Of a DNA stretch of 64,000 bases, positions 8,304 to 17,462 are shown one piece after another (the first letter of the stretch is position 1; the number at the start of each line of letters is the position of its first letter). Location of the stretch: assembly GCA_000972765.1 (NCBI GenBank), contig CP011265.1, forward strand, positions 310,001 to 374,000. Direction: 5' to 3'. Made by a program: the position numbers and the translations under genes. The notes below the pieces were generated by a model. The model was not told the DNA's origin, made no database searches, and worked only from the letters and a program-made list of their open reading frames with translations. The stretch is from Verrucomicrobia bacterium IMCC26134 (lineage in GTDB: Bacteria; Verrucomicrobiota; Verrucomicrobiia; Opitutales; Opitutaceae).

Positions 8304-9407
8304 ATGACTCTCTCCAGACTCGTTAATCCAAGTGTTCTAAGTCAGCCGGTCTACGAGCCCGGAAAACCTATTGAGGATGTGGCTCGTGAGCTTGGGCTCG
8401 ATCCGGCGGGTATAATTAAGCTCGCCTCCAACGAGAACCCGCTCGGGCCATCTCCGCTCGGAGTGGCGGCGGCGATGAAGGCGTTGTCGCAGAGCGAGCT
8501 TTATCCGGACGGCGGCTGCGTGGTGTTAAGGCAGAAACTGGCTGATCGCCATAGCCTTGCGCCGGCTCAATTCGTGATTGGCAACGGCTCGAATGAGCTT
8601 CTGGAACTGCTTGGGCATGTTTTTCTGCGACCGGGCGACGAGGTCGTGATGGGGACTCCCGCCTTCATCGTGTATAAGCTGGTCACTTTGCTTTTTGGCG
8701 CCCGGGCGGTCGAGGTTCCCCTTGTGAATCATCGCCATGATTTGAATGCACTGGCGGCGGCGATCACACCACGCACCAAGCTGGTCTTTTTGCCCAGCCC
8801 GAACAATCCCACCGGGACGGCTAACTCAGCCGAAGAGATTTCGACCTTTGTCCGGGGGCTTCCGGAGCACGTTGTCTTTGTGTTCGACGAAGCTTATGCG
8901 GAATTTTTGGATAATCCGCCGGACTTGCGCCCGTTGATCGCGGAAGGGCGAAAGGTAATTGGATTGCGCACGTTCTCAAAAATATACGGCCTGGCTTCGT
9001 TGCGGGTTGGCTATGGTTATGCGTCTGAGGAATTAGCTGGTTTGCTTAATCGGGTGCGCCAGCCTTTTAACGTGAATGCCATCGGCCAGGCCGCCGCAGC
9101 GGCCGCGCTCGACGACGCTGAATTTGTGATGCGCACCCGCACGGTCAATGCGGCGGGACTTTGCCAGCTCAAGGCGGGTTTTGATTCATTGGGACTGCCT
9201 TGGGTGCCTAGTGAGGCTAACTTTATGCTCTTGAAAGTGGGCGACGGAGCACGTTGGTTTACCGGGCTACAAAAACGTGGAATGATCGTGCGACCGATGA
9301 AGCCTTATGGCATGCCTGAGTGGCTTAGGGTAACGGTAGGAACCGAGACTCAAAACGCCCGCCTTCTGGCCTGCCTAAAGGAGCTGGCTGGAGAGGATCG
9401 CGTTTAG
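8304..9407 (+). CDS. hisC: Histidinol-phosphate aminotransferase
   Basis: 367 residues from the ATG at 8304. This PLP-dependent fold-type I aminotransferase shows the HisC pattern: LASNENPLGPSP near the N-terminus, PSPNNPTGT, FDEAYAEF and the PLP lysine in TFSKIYGLASLRVGYG (Lys 226). It converts imidazole-acetol phosphate and glutamate to histidinol phosphate; some homologues also act on aromatic amino acids. No other his gene is nearby. Its TAG stop overlaps the stop codon of the convergent TPR gene by 3 bases. Confidence 0.92.
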   Translation: MTLSRLVNPSVLSQPVYEPGKPIEDVARELGLDPAGIIKLASNENPLGPSPLGVAAAMKALSQSELYPDGGCVVLRQKLADRHSLAPAQFVIGNGSNELLELLGHVFLRPGDEVVMGTPAFIVYKLVTLLFGARAVEVPLVNHRHDLNALAAAITPRTKLVFLPSPNNPTGTANSAEEISTFVRGLPEHVVFVFDEAYAEFLDNPPDLRPLIAEGRKVIGLRTFSKIYGLASLRVGYGYASEELAGLLNRVRQPFNVNAIGQAAAAAALDDAEFVMRTRTVNAAGLCQLKAGFDSLGLPWVPSEANFMLLKVGDGARWFTGLQKRGMIVRPMKPYGMPEWLRVTVGTETQNARLLACLKELAGEDRV

Positions 9408-11107
9408 CTCTTTTCCGGGTGATCGGGGGCTTTCTCGATGTTTTTGCGTAGTTCGTTGAGGAGTGCGGCGCGGGCCGGCACGAAGAGGTTTTGGTCGCTC
9501 GCCAGTGTATTGTAAGAGGACGCCAGCACTTTGCGCGGTGGTTTGCGCATGGTGAGGAGTGTGCGGGTATTGGTGGCTACCTCGTCCGAGTTGCCGAGAT
9601 CAATGTCCACCTTAATAAGATTTGCGAGGGCGGTCTGGTTAAGCGGATCACTGCGCACGGCTTGATTGAGAACCTGCCGAGCCTGGCTCTTGGCGCCTAC
9701 GTTTTGAAGCCGGTTGGCCACTGCGATCAGGTTGTCTGCGCGACCGCCCGATTGGTTGAGAAAGTTATTCAGGAAAATCTGCGCGGAGGAGGTGTCATCC
9801 AGACCGTAGTTGGCGATGGCTTGTAGACCGTTGAAGACAGAGTAAAACCTTTTACCCCATTCCGGATTATCGCGCAGCATCTGGCGTGCGGCGGCAAGCG
9901 CTTCTTGATATTCCTTGGCGACGATATGGGCCTCTACTGTCATCAGCGCGGGACCGTCCCAAGGAAGACGAGTTGCCTTGCAGTGTTTATAGATTCGAAA
10001 AGCGAGTTCGGCGCGACCGGTGTTGGCTGCGAAATCCGCTAGAGCCAGCATGATTTCGCTGTTTTTGCCGTAATCTCGGAAGACACCTTCTATGTCGGAT
10101 TGGATTCGCTCTTCGTCTTTGCTCTTGTTCAGCAGATAAAGCAGGTCGATACGAGGACGGGGTTGATCCGGAAAACGAATCTGACGGAGGATGCATAGAC
10201 GTCGCAAATCGTCTTCGCGCCCGTCTTCTCTCAAGTAGGCCGCGTATTGGGTGTAGATATTGTCGTATTTGGGGTATTGGTTGGCCAGTGCCTCGAGTTG
10301 CTCGAATACATTGGTGCGATCACCGCGTTCCCATTCGATTTGAATGGCGAGCATTTTGCCGTCGGGGGTTTCTGCCAGCTGGTATTTCTTGATTGTGTCC
10401 TCGGAGGCATCGTAATTTCCACGGTAAAACAGTGCGGTGGCTTTGGCCGTGGCGATCAAGCGTGTGCGCGAGTTGAAAACAGTGCGGCTCCCTTCGTCAG
10501 CGATCAAACTGTCCGCAATTTTAATGATATCGAAATCTTCTTGCTGATGAAGCAGGTAGGTAAAGACGGACTTGATATATTCATCCACCTGCCGGTTGGA
10601 GGCCAGTCCATCCATCAAGGTTTGCCGAGCTAAGTCAGGACGTTGCCAAGCAACGTAAAACTGGGCGAGCAACATGCGCCCTTCTCCGTTTTCAGGGGAG
10701 AGTGAGGTGCCGACACGTAGGTTATAGAATGCTTCGCGATATTTTTGTTTCTTCAAGTCATCCTGTGCCTGCCGGATAAGGAATTGGCCGCGGGCTTCGC
10801 GATACTCGTCTATTTTCCAGGGTATGAATAGAATATGAATGAATTTAACCTCGTCAAACCTGCGACTGTATTTAACAAATAAATACGCTCCCACCGCAGC
10901 ACTCAACCAGCCTGTTATGCTGAGCACTACAAATGCGATCATCGCTTTGCGCCAGTAGATCCTCACTTGGGTTCCGGTGCTAGTGGGCTCGAAGCCGATC
11001 GGAATCCAGTTTTTCCAGCGCGATATGGGTGTTGAGGAAACCATGTCAGCCGGTTGTAGCTTTGCCGCAGGATTTGGTCTGGTTGATTTGGGCTGTGATT
11101 CCGACAT
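9404..11107 (-). CDS. Membrane-anchored tetratricopeptide-repeat protein
   Basis: 567 residues. A polar N-terminus of about 55 residues precedes one membrane helix (AFVVLSITGWLSAAVGAYLFV). The rest is helical with TPR-like spacing, for example DDLKKQKYREAFYNLRVG followed by ENGEGRMLLAQFYVAW, and later LNNFLNQSGGRADNLIAVANRL. TPR superhelices mediate protein-protein contacts. It is divergent from the exopolysaccharide export cluster across a 560-bp gap and overlaps hisC tail to tail, so it may scaffold the export machinery. That is guesswork from position. Confidence 0.75.
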   Translation of the reverse strand: MSESQPKSTRPNPAAKLQPADMVSSTPISRWKNWIPIGFEPTSTGTQVRIYWRKAMIAFVVLSITGWLSAAVGAYLFVKYSRRFDEVKFIHILFIPWKIDEYREARGQFLIRQAQDDLKKQKYREAFYNLRVGTSLSPENGEGRMLLAQFYVAWQRPDLARQTLMDGLASNRQVDEYIKSVFTYLLHQQEDFDIIKIADSLIADEGSRTVFNSRTRLIATAKATALFYRGNYDASEDTIKKYQLAETPDGKMLAIQIEWERGDRTNVFEQLEALANQYPKYDNIYTQYAAYLREDGREDDLRRLCILRQIRFPDQPRPRIDLLYLLNKSKDEERIQSDIEGVFRDYGKNSEIMLALADFAANTGRAELAFRIYKHCKATRLPWDGPALMTVEAHIVAKEYQEALAAARQMLRDNPEWGKRFYSVFNGLQAIANYGLDDTSSAQIFLNNFLNQSGGRADNLIAVANRLQNVGAKSQARQVLNQAVRSDPLNQTALANLIKVDIDLGNSDEVATNTRTLLTMRKPPRKVLASSYNTLASDQNLFVPARAALLNELRKNIEKAPDHPEKS

Positions 11108-11667
11108 AAACTAACCAATGGGTAAACTTCAACCGCCTGCAAATCTTGTCTCGCGGTGAGTGGATGAAGTGAAGATTTTGCAATGGGCCAAAATTCTTAC
11201 GGTTGAGGCAATCTGGAGTGCCTGCGCGCAAAGCGTATATCCAATTTTACCCGAAATCTGTTGAGCGAGCCGAGGAGAGGGCGGACAAATCTGAAGCAGC
11301 GGATCGTTTGCGAATCCACGAAATGCACCGAAAAGTGCCTTGAGCGGATAAATAAATGAGCAGATCCTTGGCAGCCTAAGCCAGATCGCGTCGATCAACT
11401 TCGAATTTTTGGTTCAACTATCATTGGGTTGGTCGAATACTTCCCGTAAGCTGGGCCTTGGCGTATACCGCCGAAGTAACGATTGTGTGAGTAAATTGTT
11501 CGGAACTTGCGTTCTCTGGTCAAAGCAAGTTTCAGGAGAATAAGACATCATTTTCCTTAAGCTTGGTTTAATTCTCAAATATTTTTCTTCCAAAATCTTC
11601 ATTTTTCAAACGAAGCTTGTCATCTCTTACGGTCGCAGACAAAGCTACAAATTTAGTTTCATCACCC
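11108..11667. other. Intergenic region between TPR gene and exopolysaccharide cluster
   Basis: About 560 bp of AT-rich DNA between divergent genes. Short open frames occur but none has a convincing start, protein pattern or neighbour support. It must contain the promoters of both flanking genes, but I could not single out reliable -35/-10 pairs. Confidence 0.5.
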
Positions 11668-12786
11668 ATGAGCCCCTCAACACGTTTAGCGCTTCTTGCC
11701 ACGCTTTCTTCAACCCCGGCTTTTGCCGCGCCATTTCTTGCGATTGGCGATAATGCCGAGCTTTATCTTACCGCTAGCACGGTGGCGCGCTATGAGGACA
11801 ACCTGAGCCTAGCCACCGATGCGCTTAAACAGTCGGACATGATCTATGAGTTCACGCCTGGGTTTGAGCTTAACTATGGAAAAAAAGGTAACTTCAATGC
11901 CCGTCTGAATGTTTTTGAGAATTTTGTTCGTTACACCGATTTTAGCAGTCTCAACAATGAACTGTTCAACGCTCTCTTCTCCTCGACTTACACAGGCTCG
12001 AAATTATCGGTAGACGCAAAAGCTGGATTCCAGCAGTTGAACCAAAACACACGTGCGGTAGCAGGTTCGATAGTCGTGCGCCGTGATATTACGACTGCTA
12101 ATATTCACTCGGAGTATGCTTTAACGGAAAAAACCAAGTTTGGGGTCGGATATGACCATGATCAAACCGCATATCGTAGTGCTGCTCTGACCGACAACCA
12201 AGCTTACACTATTCCAGTCAATTATTACTATGCCATTTCACCTAAAGTTGATTTGAGCGCGGGGTTCCGTTATCGGCAAACAAATGTTGATGGCACGTTG
12301 CAGGACACCAAAGATTTAAATTACAACGTTGGTGCGCGCGGTGAGTTCACGGCTAAACTTTCCGGGAACTTCGATGTTGGCTACACGATGCGAAACAAAA
12401 CCACGCTCAGCGACGACAGCTTAATGGCGGTAAACTCAGGATTGAGCTACGAATACTCTCCGAAAACCCAATTTACCCTTGATCTACGTAAAGATTTTGA
12501 CACCAGTGCAATAGGCTCCAGCCAACAGACTGTATCTATTAAGCTAGGTGCAAAAACAAAGCTCAATGAGGCTTTGGCGGTAAGCAGCTCACTCATGTAT
12601 GAGCGCATTAATTTTGAAGGAGGCCGTGATGATGATTTCTATTCTGCTTCTCTCGGATTAGATTACACGGTGAATAAGCATGTTAGCTTGTTGGCCGCCT
12701 ACCAATACCAGAATAACAGCTCGAATGTTGCTGTTGCGGAATTTGCGGCTAACGTTATATCTGTGTCAGCTAATTTCCGTTACTAA
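11668..12786 (+). CDS. Outer-membrane beta-barrel protein of an exopolysaccharide export cluster
   Basis: 372 residues from the ATG at 11668, giving a clean signal peptide (MSPSTRLALLATLSSTPAFA). An upstream in-frame start would bury it. The mature protein is a run of alternating polar/hydrophobic strands with YEDNLSLA near the start. It resembles the BBP2-type barrels found beside OPX genes. The last residues, SVSANFRY, end in an aromatic, as expected for a substrate of the Bam machinery. It is followed by OPX and Wzc-type genes, so it is likely the outer-membrane pore of that system, since the OPX protein here lacks its own membrane-spanning region. Confidence 0.75.
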   Translation: MSPSTRLALLATLSSTPAFAAPFLAIGDNAELYLTASTVARYEDNLSLATDALKQSDMIYEFTPGFELNYGKKGNFNARLNVFENFVRYTDFSSLNNELFNALFSSTYTGSKLSVDAKAGFQQLNQNTRAVAGSIVVRRDITTANIHSEYALTEKTKFGVGYDHDQTAYRSAALTDNQAYTIPVNYYYAISPKVDLSAGFRYRQTNVDGTLQDTKDLNYNVGARGEFTAKLSGNFDVGYTMRNKTTLSDDSLMAVNSGLSYEYSPKTQFTLDLRKDFDTSAIGSSQQTVSIKLGAKTKLNEALAVSSSLMYERINFEGGRDDDFYSASLGLDYTVNKHVSLLAAYQYQNNSSNVAVAEFAANVISVSANFRY

Positions 12787-12867
12787 CGTTTCTTTAAACT
12801 GATAGGAATAAACGGGAGAAGCATTTGTCTTCTTCCGTTTTTTGTTGTTACACAAAATTCTTTCATT

Positions 12868-13521
12868 GTGAAATCACTCATCTCATTTCTAAAATATTCA
12901 GTATTTATCAGTTTTTTTATGCTAAGTGTCGGATTTACACAATCCGATTCACTTCCTTCAGCAACAACTCCTGCGGCGGCAGAAGTATTGCCTACTATCC
13001 CTGAAGTAAGCGATAAAACTGATTATGTTCTACGGCCTTCGGATACACTGCAGGTAAGGGTTTTTCAGGAGGAGGATATCACTCGCGAAGTATCAATTTC
13101 TCAAGAATATACCATTTCACTACCTTTGATCGGGACAATCAACTTACGAGATAAGAGTGTTCGCCAGGCTGAGGAAATGATTCGGCAACTCTACGATCGT
13201 GACTTTTATGTTAACCCGCAGGTGACTCTCACTGTTCTTAGATATGCAGAGCGAACTGTCAATGTCATCGGACAGGTTAATAGTCCGGGCGCAATCCCGT
13301 TCCCGATTGAAAAGGGGTTGACTTTGCTTGAAGCGATTACGCGCGCCGGTGGATTCACTCGTATAGCGAATCAGAAAGATGTGCGGATTACACGAACTGA
13401 CGATAAAGGAGTCAGTAAGACATATTCTGTAAACGCAATTCGTCTTATTGATGCGCGATCTAGCAATTTATGGTCTTTGCAGGTGGGCGATGTTGTTTTC
13501 GTTCCCGAGAGTAATTTTTAA
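12868..13521 (+). CDS. Short Wza/OPX-family polysaccharide export protein
   Basis: 217 residues starting at a GTG. An N-terminal hydrophobic export signal (about residues 8-25) has no cysteine after it, so this is not a lipoprotein, unlike classical Wza. A poly-export domain (DYVLRPSDTLQVRVFQEED, about 50-130) is followed by one SLBB domain (VNVIGQVNSPGAIPFP, LTLLEAITRAGGF), and the protein ends VGDVVFVPESNF. The C-terminal amphipathic helix that forms the Wza outer-membrane barrel is absent. This makes it a short periplasmic OPX that probably docks on the barrel encoded just upstream. Confidence 0.88.
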   Translation: MKSLISFLKYSVFISFFMLSVGFTQSDSLPSATTPAAAEVLPTIPEVSDKTDYVLRPSDTLQVRVFQEEDITREVSISQEYTISLPLIGTINLRDKSVRQAEEMIRQLYDRDFYVNPQVTLTVLRYAERTVNVIGQVNSPGAIPFPIEKGLTLLEAITRAGGFTRIANQKDVRITRTDDKGVSKTYSVNAIRLIDARSSNLWSLQVGDVVFVPESNF

Positions 13522-13542
13522 TAGCCGTAAAAACGTAACGAC

Positions 13543-15801
13543 ATGGAACTCAATCACAAAAAATCATCTGGTTCATCCGGAAGCCAGGGCTACAGCGATT
13601 ATAATCAAGGTTACGCCGGATCCGGCTATGGCTACGGTTATGGTTATGGCGAAGGCGGAGGAGGCAGCGCCCAACGCAGTCTAAATGATTATCTGCTCAT
13701 CTTGCGTGAGCGTATTTGGTATGTAGTTGTTGTGTTCCTGGTGGTTTTTATATCTGTTTTGATACAAACTTTTGGCACCACAAAGATTTACGAGTCCTAT
13801 GCTAGTATACAAATGCTACGTGAAGCGCCCAAAATCATGCTTAATCAGCAGATTTTGGATGAAGGTATTCGCGGTAACGAAGATCTAAATACGCTCGTCA
13901 AAGTCATGGAAAGCTCCATGATCATAAAGCGTGTTGCCGAGCGCATCACCGGCGACGATCTTAAACAATTCATGCAACCTTATGAAAAGGGCGGTTGGAG
14001 TGGACCGTTAACGCCTTTGGAGGTGTTAGGTGAGAATCGTAGAATTGGAGTTGTGCGTCAAAGCCTCGTGGTTCAGGTATCTTATAGGCATCCTAATCCT
14101 GAAATTGCGGCTAAAGTCGCAAATATGTTCGTTGATGAATTTATAGGATGGAATACACGGATTCGCATTGAAGAATCGATGCGCGGAGTGGAAGATATTC
14201 AAGTTCGTATTGAGCAGCAACGGAAACGGGTGGAAGAGCAGGCTATTGCGCTACAGGATTATCGCGAAAAAAATGCCTCCGGATCATTAGACCAGCGCAA
14301 GGACATTGTGACTGAGAAGCTCAAATCTTTAAACAGTTATGTTATACAAACCGGCAACAATTTAAAGGAGGCTGAAATTCGCTGGCAGCAAGTCCAGCAA
14401 AGGTTGGAAAGCAAAGGAGATTTAAATGAATTGCAGTTTATTGCCAACCAAGGTTTGATCGCACAGTTGTCTCAGCAGATTTCAACCCAGAAAATAGCAA
14501 TAGCACAGATGCGCGAGCGCTATCGAGACAGGCATCCCAAGATGATAGAAGCGGTTAATTCGCTTCAACAGGCTGAGCAGGAAATTGATCGTGCGTTGGT
14601 ATCAGCTTCCGCCTCCATCAAGGCGCAATATGAGGGTGCATTACGTAATGACGATGAGGCAAAAGCTAATTTGGCGAAGCAGTCCCAACTGTCCGAGGAG
14701 TTAGATCGTCTTTCAATTAAATACCAGGAGCAGGAACGTGAGTTTAAAATCAACGAAACCTTTCTCGCCGAGCTAGTTGGTCGTATGCGTCAGATCAGTG
14801 CTGGAGCTAATACGGAGTCGCAAAATGCCCGTAAGTTAGAGACGGCCGTTGCGCCTGCCCGCAACCGGTATGTGGAGCCCAAGATATCATTCAACATTGG
14901 TATCGGTGTTGTAGGCGGATTAGGCCTTGGACTGGCATTTGCGTTCTTCATCGCGTTTATCGATGACCGAGTGAAAAGTGCTTTTGATATCGAGTCTGTG
15001 GTCGGTCTGCCACTCCTTGGAATAATTCCGCAGATCAAGAAAATGGAGCAGCCTGACAAGGCTCAAATCGTGGTAAACAATGCGGATCGTCAAGTTGCCG
15101 AGGCATTCCTTACCTTGCATTCCAGCTTGCGCTTACGTGACGACAGTAAAGATGCGAAGGTATTTCTTATTACCTCTACAATTCCAGGTGAAGGCAAGTC
15201 CTTTACGGCTACAAATTTGGCACTCACTTACGCCGCACATGGTGATAAAGTATGCATAGTGGATTGCGATCTTCGTAAGCCAAACATCCATAAATCATTT
15301 CGTCGCGAGAATCTTAAAGGTGTGATTGATGTGTGTTCTGGTGCTAGCACATTGGATGAGGCTTTGTTAAAAGAAGTTCATCCCAATTTAGACATTTTGC
15401 CCACAGGAGGTCGTGCAAAAAATCCCACTCATATCTTGAGTAACAAAGCTTTTGAATTAATGATCTCCGAATTGCGCAAGCGCTATGATCGGATCATATT
15501 GGACACTCCTCCTCTGGCGGCCGTTAGCGATGCGTTGGTTGTGCTTTCTTTGGTGGACGGAGCGATATTTACGATTTTCTTCAACAAAGTTCGCCGGAAG
15601 GCTGCTCAAGCTTCTGCCCGTCGTCTACTTGAGTCTAACGTCACATGCTTCGGTGCGGTTTTAAATGGGCTTAATTTGGCTGTTTCAGGTTACTATTACG
15701 CCCAGTATTATGACAAGTCATACAAGGATTACTATGTGGTCACGGCTGGCGATAAAGATCCGGTTGATGGCAAGGGTGATAAACCACCAGGCACACCTTA
15801 A
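13543..15801 (+). CDS. Wzc-type polysaccharide co-polymerase / bacterial tyrosine autokinase
   Basis: 752 residues. The N-terminus is unusual: a Gly/Tyr/Ser-rich tail of about 45 residues with GYGYGYGYG. A Wzz domain with the first membrane helix (about 60-80), a long periplasmic coiled coil (about 225-440) and a GNVR-like region with the second helix (about 450-475) follow. The cytoplasmic BY-kinase domain has Walker A (IPGEGKS, about 546), Walker A' (VDCDLRKPN) and Walker B (ILDTPP). The C-terminal tyrosine cluster (GYYYAQYYDKSYKDYY) is the usual autophosphorylation site. It controls chain length and export with the two preceding genes. Confidence 0.92.
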   Translation: MELNHKKSSGSSGSQGYSDYNQGYAGSGYGYGYGYGEGGGGSAQRSLNDYLLILRERIWYVVVVFLVVFISVLIQTFGTTKIYESYASIQMLREAPKIMLNQQILDEGIRGNEDLNTLVKVMESSMIIKRVAERITGDDLKQFMQPYEKGGWSGPLTPLEVLGENRRIGVVRQSLVVQVSYRHPNPEIAAKVANMFVDEFIGWNTRIRIEESMRGVEDIQVRIEQQRKRVEEQAIALQDYREKNASGSLDQRKDIVTEKLKSLNSYVIQTGNNLKEAEIRWQQVQQRLESKGDLNELQFIANQGLIAQLSQQISTQKIAIAQMRERYRDRHPKMIEAVNSLQQAEQEIDRALVSASASIKAQYEGALRNDDEAKANLAKQSQLSEELDRLSIKYQEQEREFKINETFLAELVGRMRQISAGANTESQNARKLETAVAPARNRYVEPKISFNIGIGVVGGLGLGLAFAFFIAFIDDRVKSAFDIESVVGLPLLGIIPQIKKMEQPDKAQIVVNNADRQVAEAFLTLHSSLRLRDDSKDAKVFLITSTIPGEGKSFTATNLALTYAAHGDKVCIVDCDLRKPNIHKSFRRENLKGVIDVCSGASTLDEALLKEVHPNLDILPTGGRAKNPTHILSNKAFELMISELRKRYDRIILDTPPLAAVSDALVVLSLVDGAIFTIFFNKVRRKAAQASARRLLESNVTCFGAVLNGLNLAVSGYYYAQYYDKSYKDYYVVTAGDKDPVDGKGDKPPGTP

Positions 15802-15830
15802 TTTAGCTAATTGCTAGTTTAGATGAATAA

Positions 15831-15866
15831 TTTTTAAGGCCGCATCATAGTGCGGCCTTAAAAATT
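15831..15866 (+). terminator. Bidirectional Rho-independent terminator
   Basis: A perfect 10-bp inverted repeat (TAAGGCCGCA / TGCGGCCTTA, 15835-15844 and 15851-15860) with a 6-base loop, flanked by T and A runs on both sides. It lies between the convergent wzc-type and Sua5 genes and reaches the Sua5 stop codon, so it can serve both strands. Confidence 0.85.
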
Positions 15867-16906
15867 TATGCCTTTGCAGATGCTCTTTTGAGCCTGTCAT
15901 TAATGGCGGGTGCCAAGCCTTCAAGACCAGGAACTAAACAAGCGTGTATAACGGACCAGTTTTCTTCGTCTAGTTTCCGCAATGTTGAGAAAAGGTTTTT
16001 AGCGATATCATTCATTCTACCGCTTTCACTTAACCAGCGCAGTTGTTTTTTAGTATCAGGTTTTAATAATTTATTAACCTGTGCGCTTGGTTTGCTTAAA
16101 AGCAGACACACTTCATTCACGGTCATATGCATGACGTCTTGTGGATGAAGACTAGTGTGTAAAATTAGTTTTGTGCGCGGGCTATAGTGGCGAGATAACA
16201 TGCCGGGAGCAGGGGCGGATTTTGCGGCGCTTATACTCTTGTAGGACGGTCTTGATAGTTTTCGTTTTAAAACCATCTCGATTTTTTCTGCTTCTATTCC
16301 GCCAGGGCGCAATAAGCGGGGTTTGTCTGGATTGCTCAAATCGACTATCGTAGATTCAACCCCCACTGAGCAATCCCCTCCATCGAGTATGGCACGAAGG
16401 CCACTGCCTATAAGACTATCCCTAACATGGACCGCAGATGTAGGGCTAATGTAGCCAAACGGGTTTGCGCTAGGCGCCGCGAGTGGGCATTTGCTCAGTC
16501 GTATGAGTTTACGAAAGAGGGCGTGATCCGGAACGCGCACCGCTACGGTCCGTCTTCCCGCAGTTACGATCAGCGGAACGATGTTTTTTTTGGGAAGCAC
16601 CAGTGTAAGCGGTCCAGGCCAAAATGCTTCGGCTAGCGCGAGTGCCGCTTCGTTCACGTGGGCCACCGTATCTATGTCATATCTAGATGCCAGGTGAACA
16701 ATGAGCGGATCGGTTGTTGGCCTTTTTTTGGCGGCAAAAATCCTCATGCACGCCTCAGGATTTAAAGCGTCGGCGGCGAGTCCATAGACTGTTTCAGACG
16801 GCACGCCTATAATTTCACCTCGTTTCAACCTCCCCGCCAACCGATTTAAGTTTAGGGGGGTCGGTCTGAAAATTCTTGGCCGCAGCAGGGGCGCTTGGGA
16901 TTTCAT
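15866..16906 (-). CDS. L-threonylcarbamoyladenylate synthase (Sua5 type)
   Basis: 346 residues, the length of two-domain Sua5 rather than single-domain TsaC. The YrdC domain (about 20-210) shows GEIIGVPSETVYGLA, the KKRPTTDPLIVH segment, CPLAAPSANPFG and GVESTIVDL. The Sua5 C-terminal domain follows a linker (SAPAPGMLSRHYSP). It makes threonylcarbamoyl-AMP from threonine, bicarbonate and ATP for t6A37 of ANN-decoding tRNAs. It is cytoplasmic and essential in most bacteria. The rpsR gene lies upstream, separated by a terminator. Confidence 0.93.
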   Translation of the reverse strand: MKSQAPLLRPRIFRPTPLNLNRLAGRLKRGEIIGVPSETVYGLAADALNPEACMRIFAAKKRPTTDPLIVHLASRYDIDTVAHVNEAALALAEAFWPGPLTLVLPKKNIVPLIVTAGRRTVAVRVPDHALFRKLIRLSKCPLAAPSANPFGYISPTSAVHVRDSLIGSGLRAILDGGDCSVGVESTIVDLSNPDKPRLLRPGGIEAEKIEMVLKRKLSRPSYKSISAAKSAPAPGMLSRHYSPRTKLILHTSLHPQDVMHMTVNEVCLLLSKPSAQVNKLLKPDTKKQLRWLSESGRMNDIAKNLFSTLRKLDEENWSVIHACLVPGLEGLAPAINDRLKRASAKA

Positions 16907-16930
16907 GGTTGGGTGCAGCCCGGATCAGAA

Positions 16931-16968
16931 AATAAAAAAGGCTGGAGCGGTATTACCGTTCCAGCCTT
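16931..16968 (-). terminator. Rho-independent terminator of rpsR
   Basis: On the minus strand a GC-rich 13-bp stem (16938-16950 with 16956-16968, one G-U type mismatch) is followed by a T-rich run. It lies 50 bp after the rpsR stop and before the Sua5 start. Confidence 0.8.
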
Positions 16969-17017
16969 ATTCTTGATCACGCTAGGTCCTCAGCGGACAT
17001 GCGTAAATTTCAATTAC

Positions 17018-17215
17018 TCAAAGTGCGACCAGCATGTTACGCGAGCGCTTGATGGTCTTGGTGACGCGGCGCTGCTGCTTGGCGGAGAGATGCGTGTATT
17101 TACGAGGGAGAATCTTGCCTGTATCTGTGACGTAGCGGTTCATCAGCTGGGGCTGGGTAAATGGGAACTCCTCAGGAGTCAGACTGCGTTGGGTGGTGGT
17201 TTCGGTGGTGCTCAT
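17018..17215 (-). CDS. rpsR: Small ribosomal subunit protein bS18
   Basis: 65 residues containing the S18 core: YVTDTGKILPRKYTHLSAKQQRR followed by TKTIKRSRNMLVAL. A short acidic/polar N-terminal tail (STTETTTQRSLTPEE) precedes it. bS18 binds the platform of the 30S subunit near 16S helix 22 and bS6. It is monocistronic here, with its own terminator, unlike the usual rpsF-ssb-rpsR-rplI operon. Confidence 0.95.
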   Translation of the reverse strand: MSTTETTTQRSLTPEEFPFTQPQLMNRYVTDTGKILPRKYTHLSAKQQRRVTKTIKRSRNMLVAL

Positions 17216-17297
17216 TTGTTAAAAAAGGTTTGAAGCAAAACCTACTACGGTTCGGCTTGTCAACCTGCATTCCTACCGGCGTTGTGTTGTCAGGTTC

Positions 17298-17373
17298 GTC
17301 CCTATAGCTCAAGTGGATAGAGCGGCCGTTTCCTAAACGGCATATCCGTGTTCGACTCACGGTGGGGACACCA
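17298..17373 (+). tRNA. tRNA-Arg (anticodon CCT)
   Basis: A 76-base cloverleaf with encoded CCA. Acceptor stem is GTCCCTA/TGGGGAC, D-arm AGCTCAAGTGGATAGAGC, and the anticodon stem GCCGT/ACGGC encloses loop TTCCTAA, giving CCT. The T-arm contains GTTCGACTC. It reads AGG arginine codons. Confidence 0.95.
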
Positions 17374-17462
17374 AATTGAGGCATGCATTATGAGTTTTCT
17401 TGGTCTGTCTCTTGTTTTTGTCTCTTGCGGCGTCTTATGACGCGTCCAAGGTCTCGACTCCA

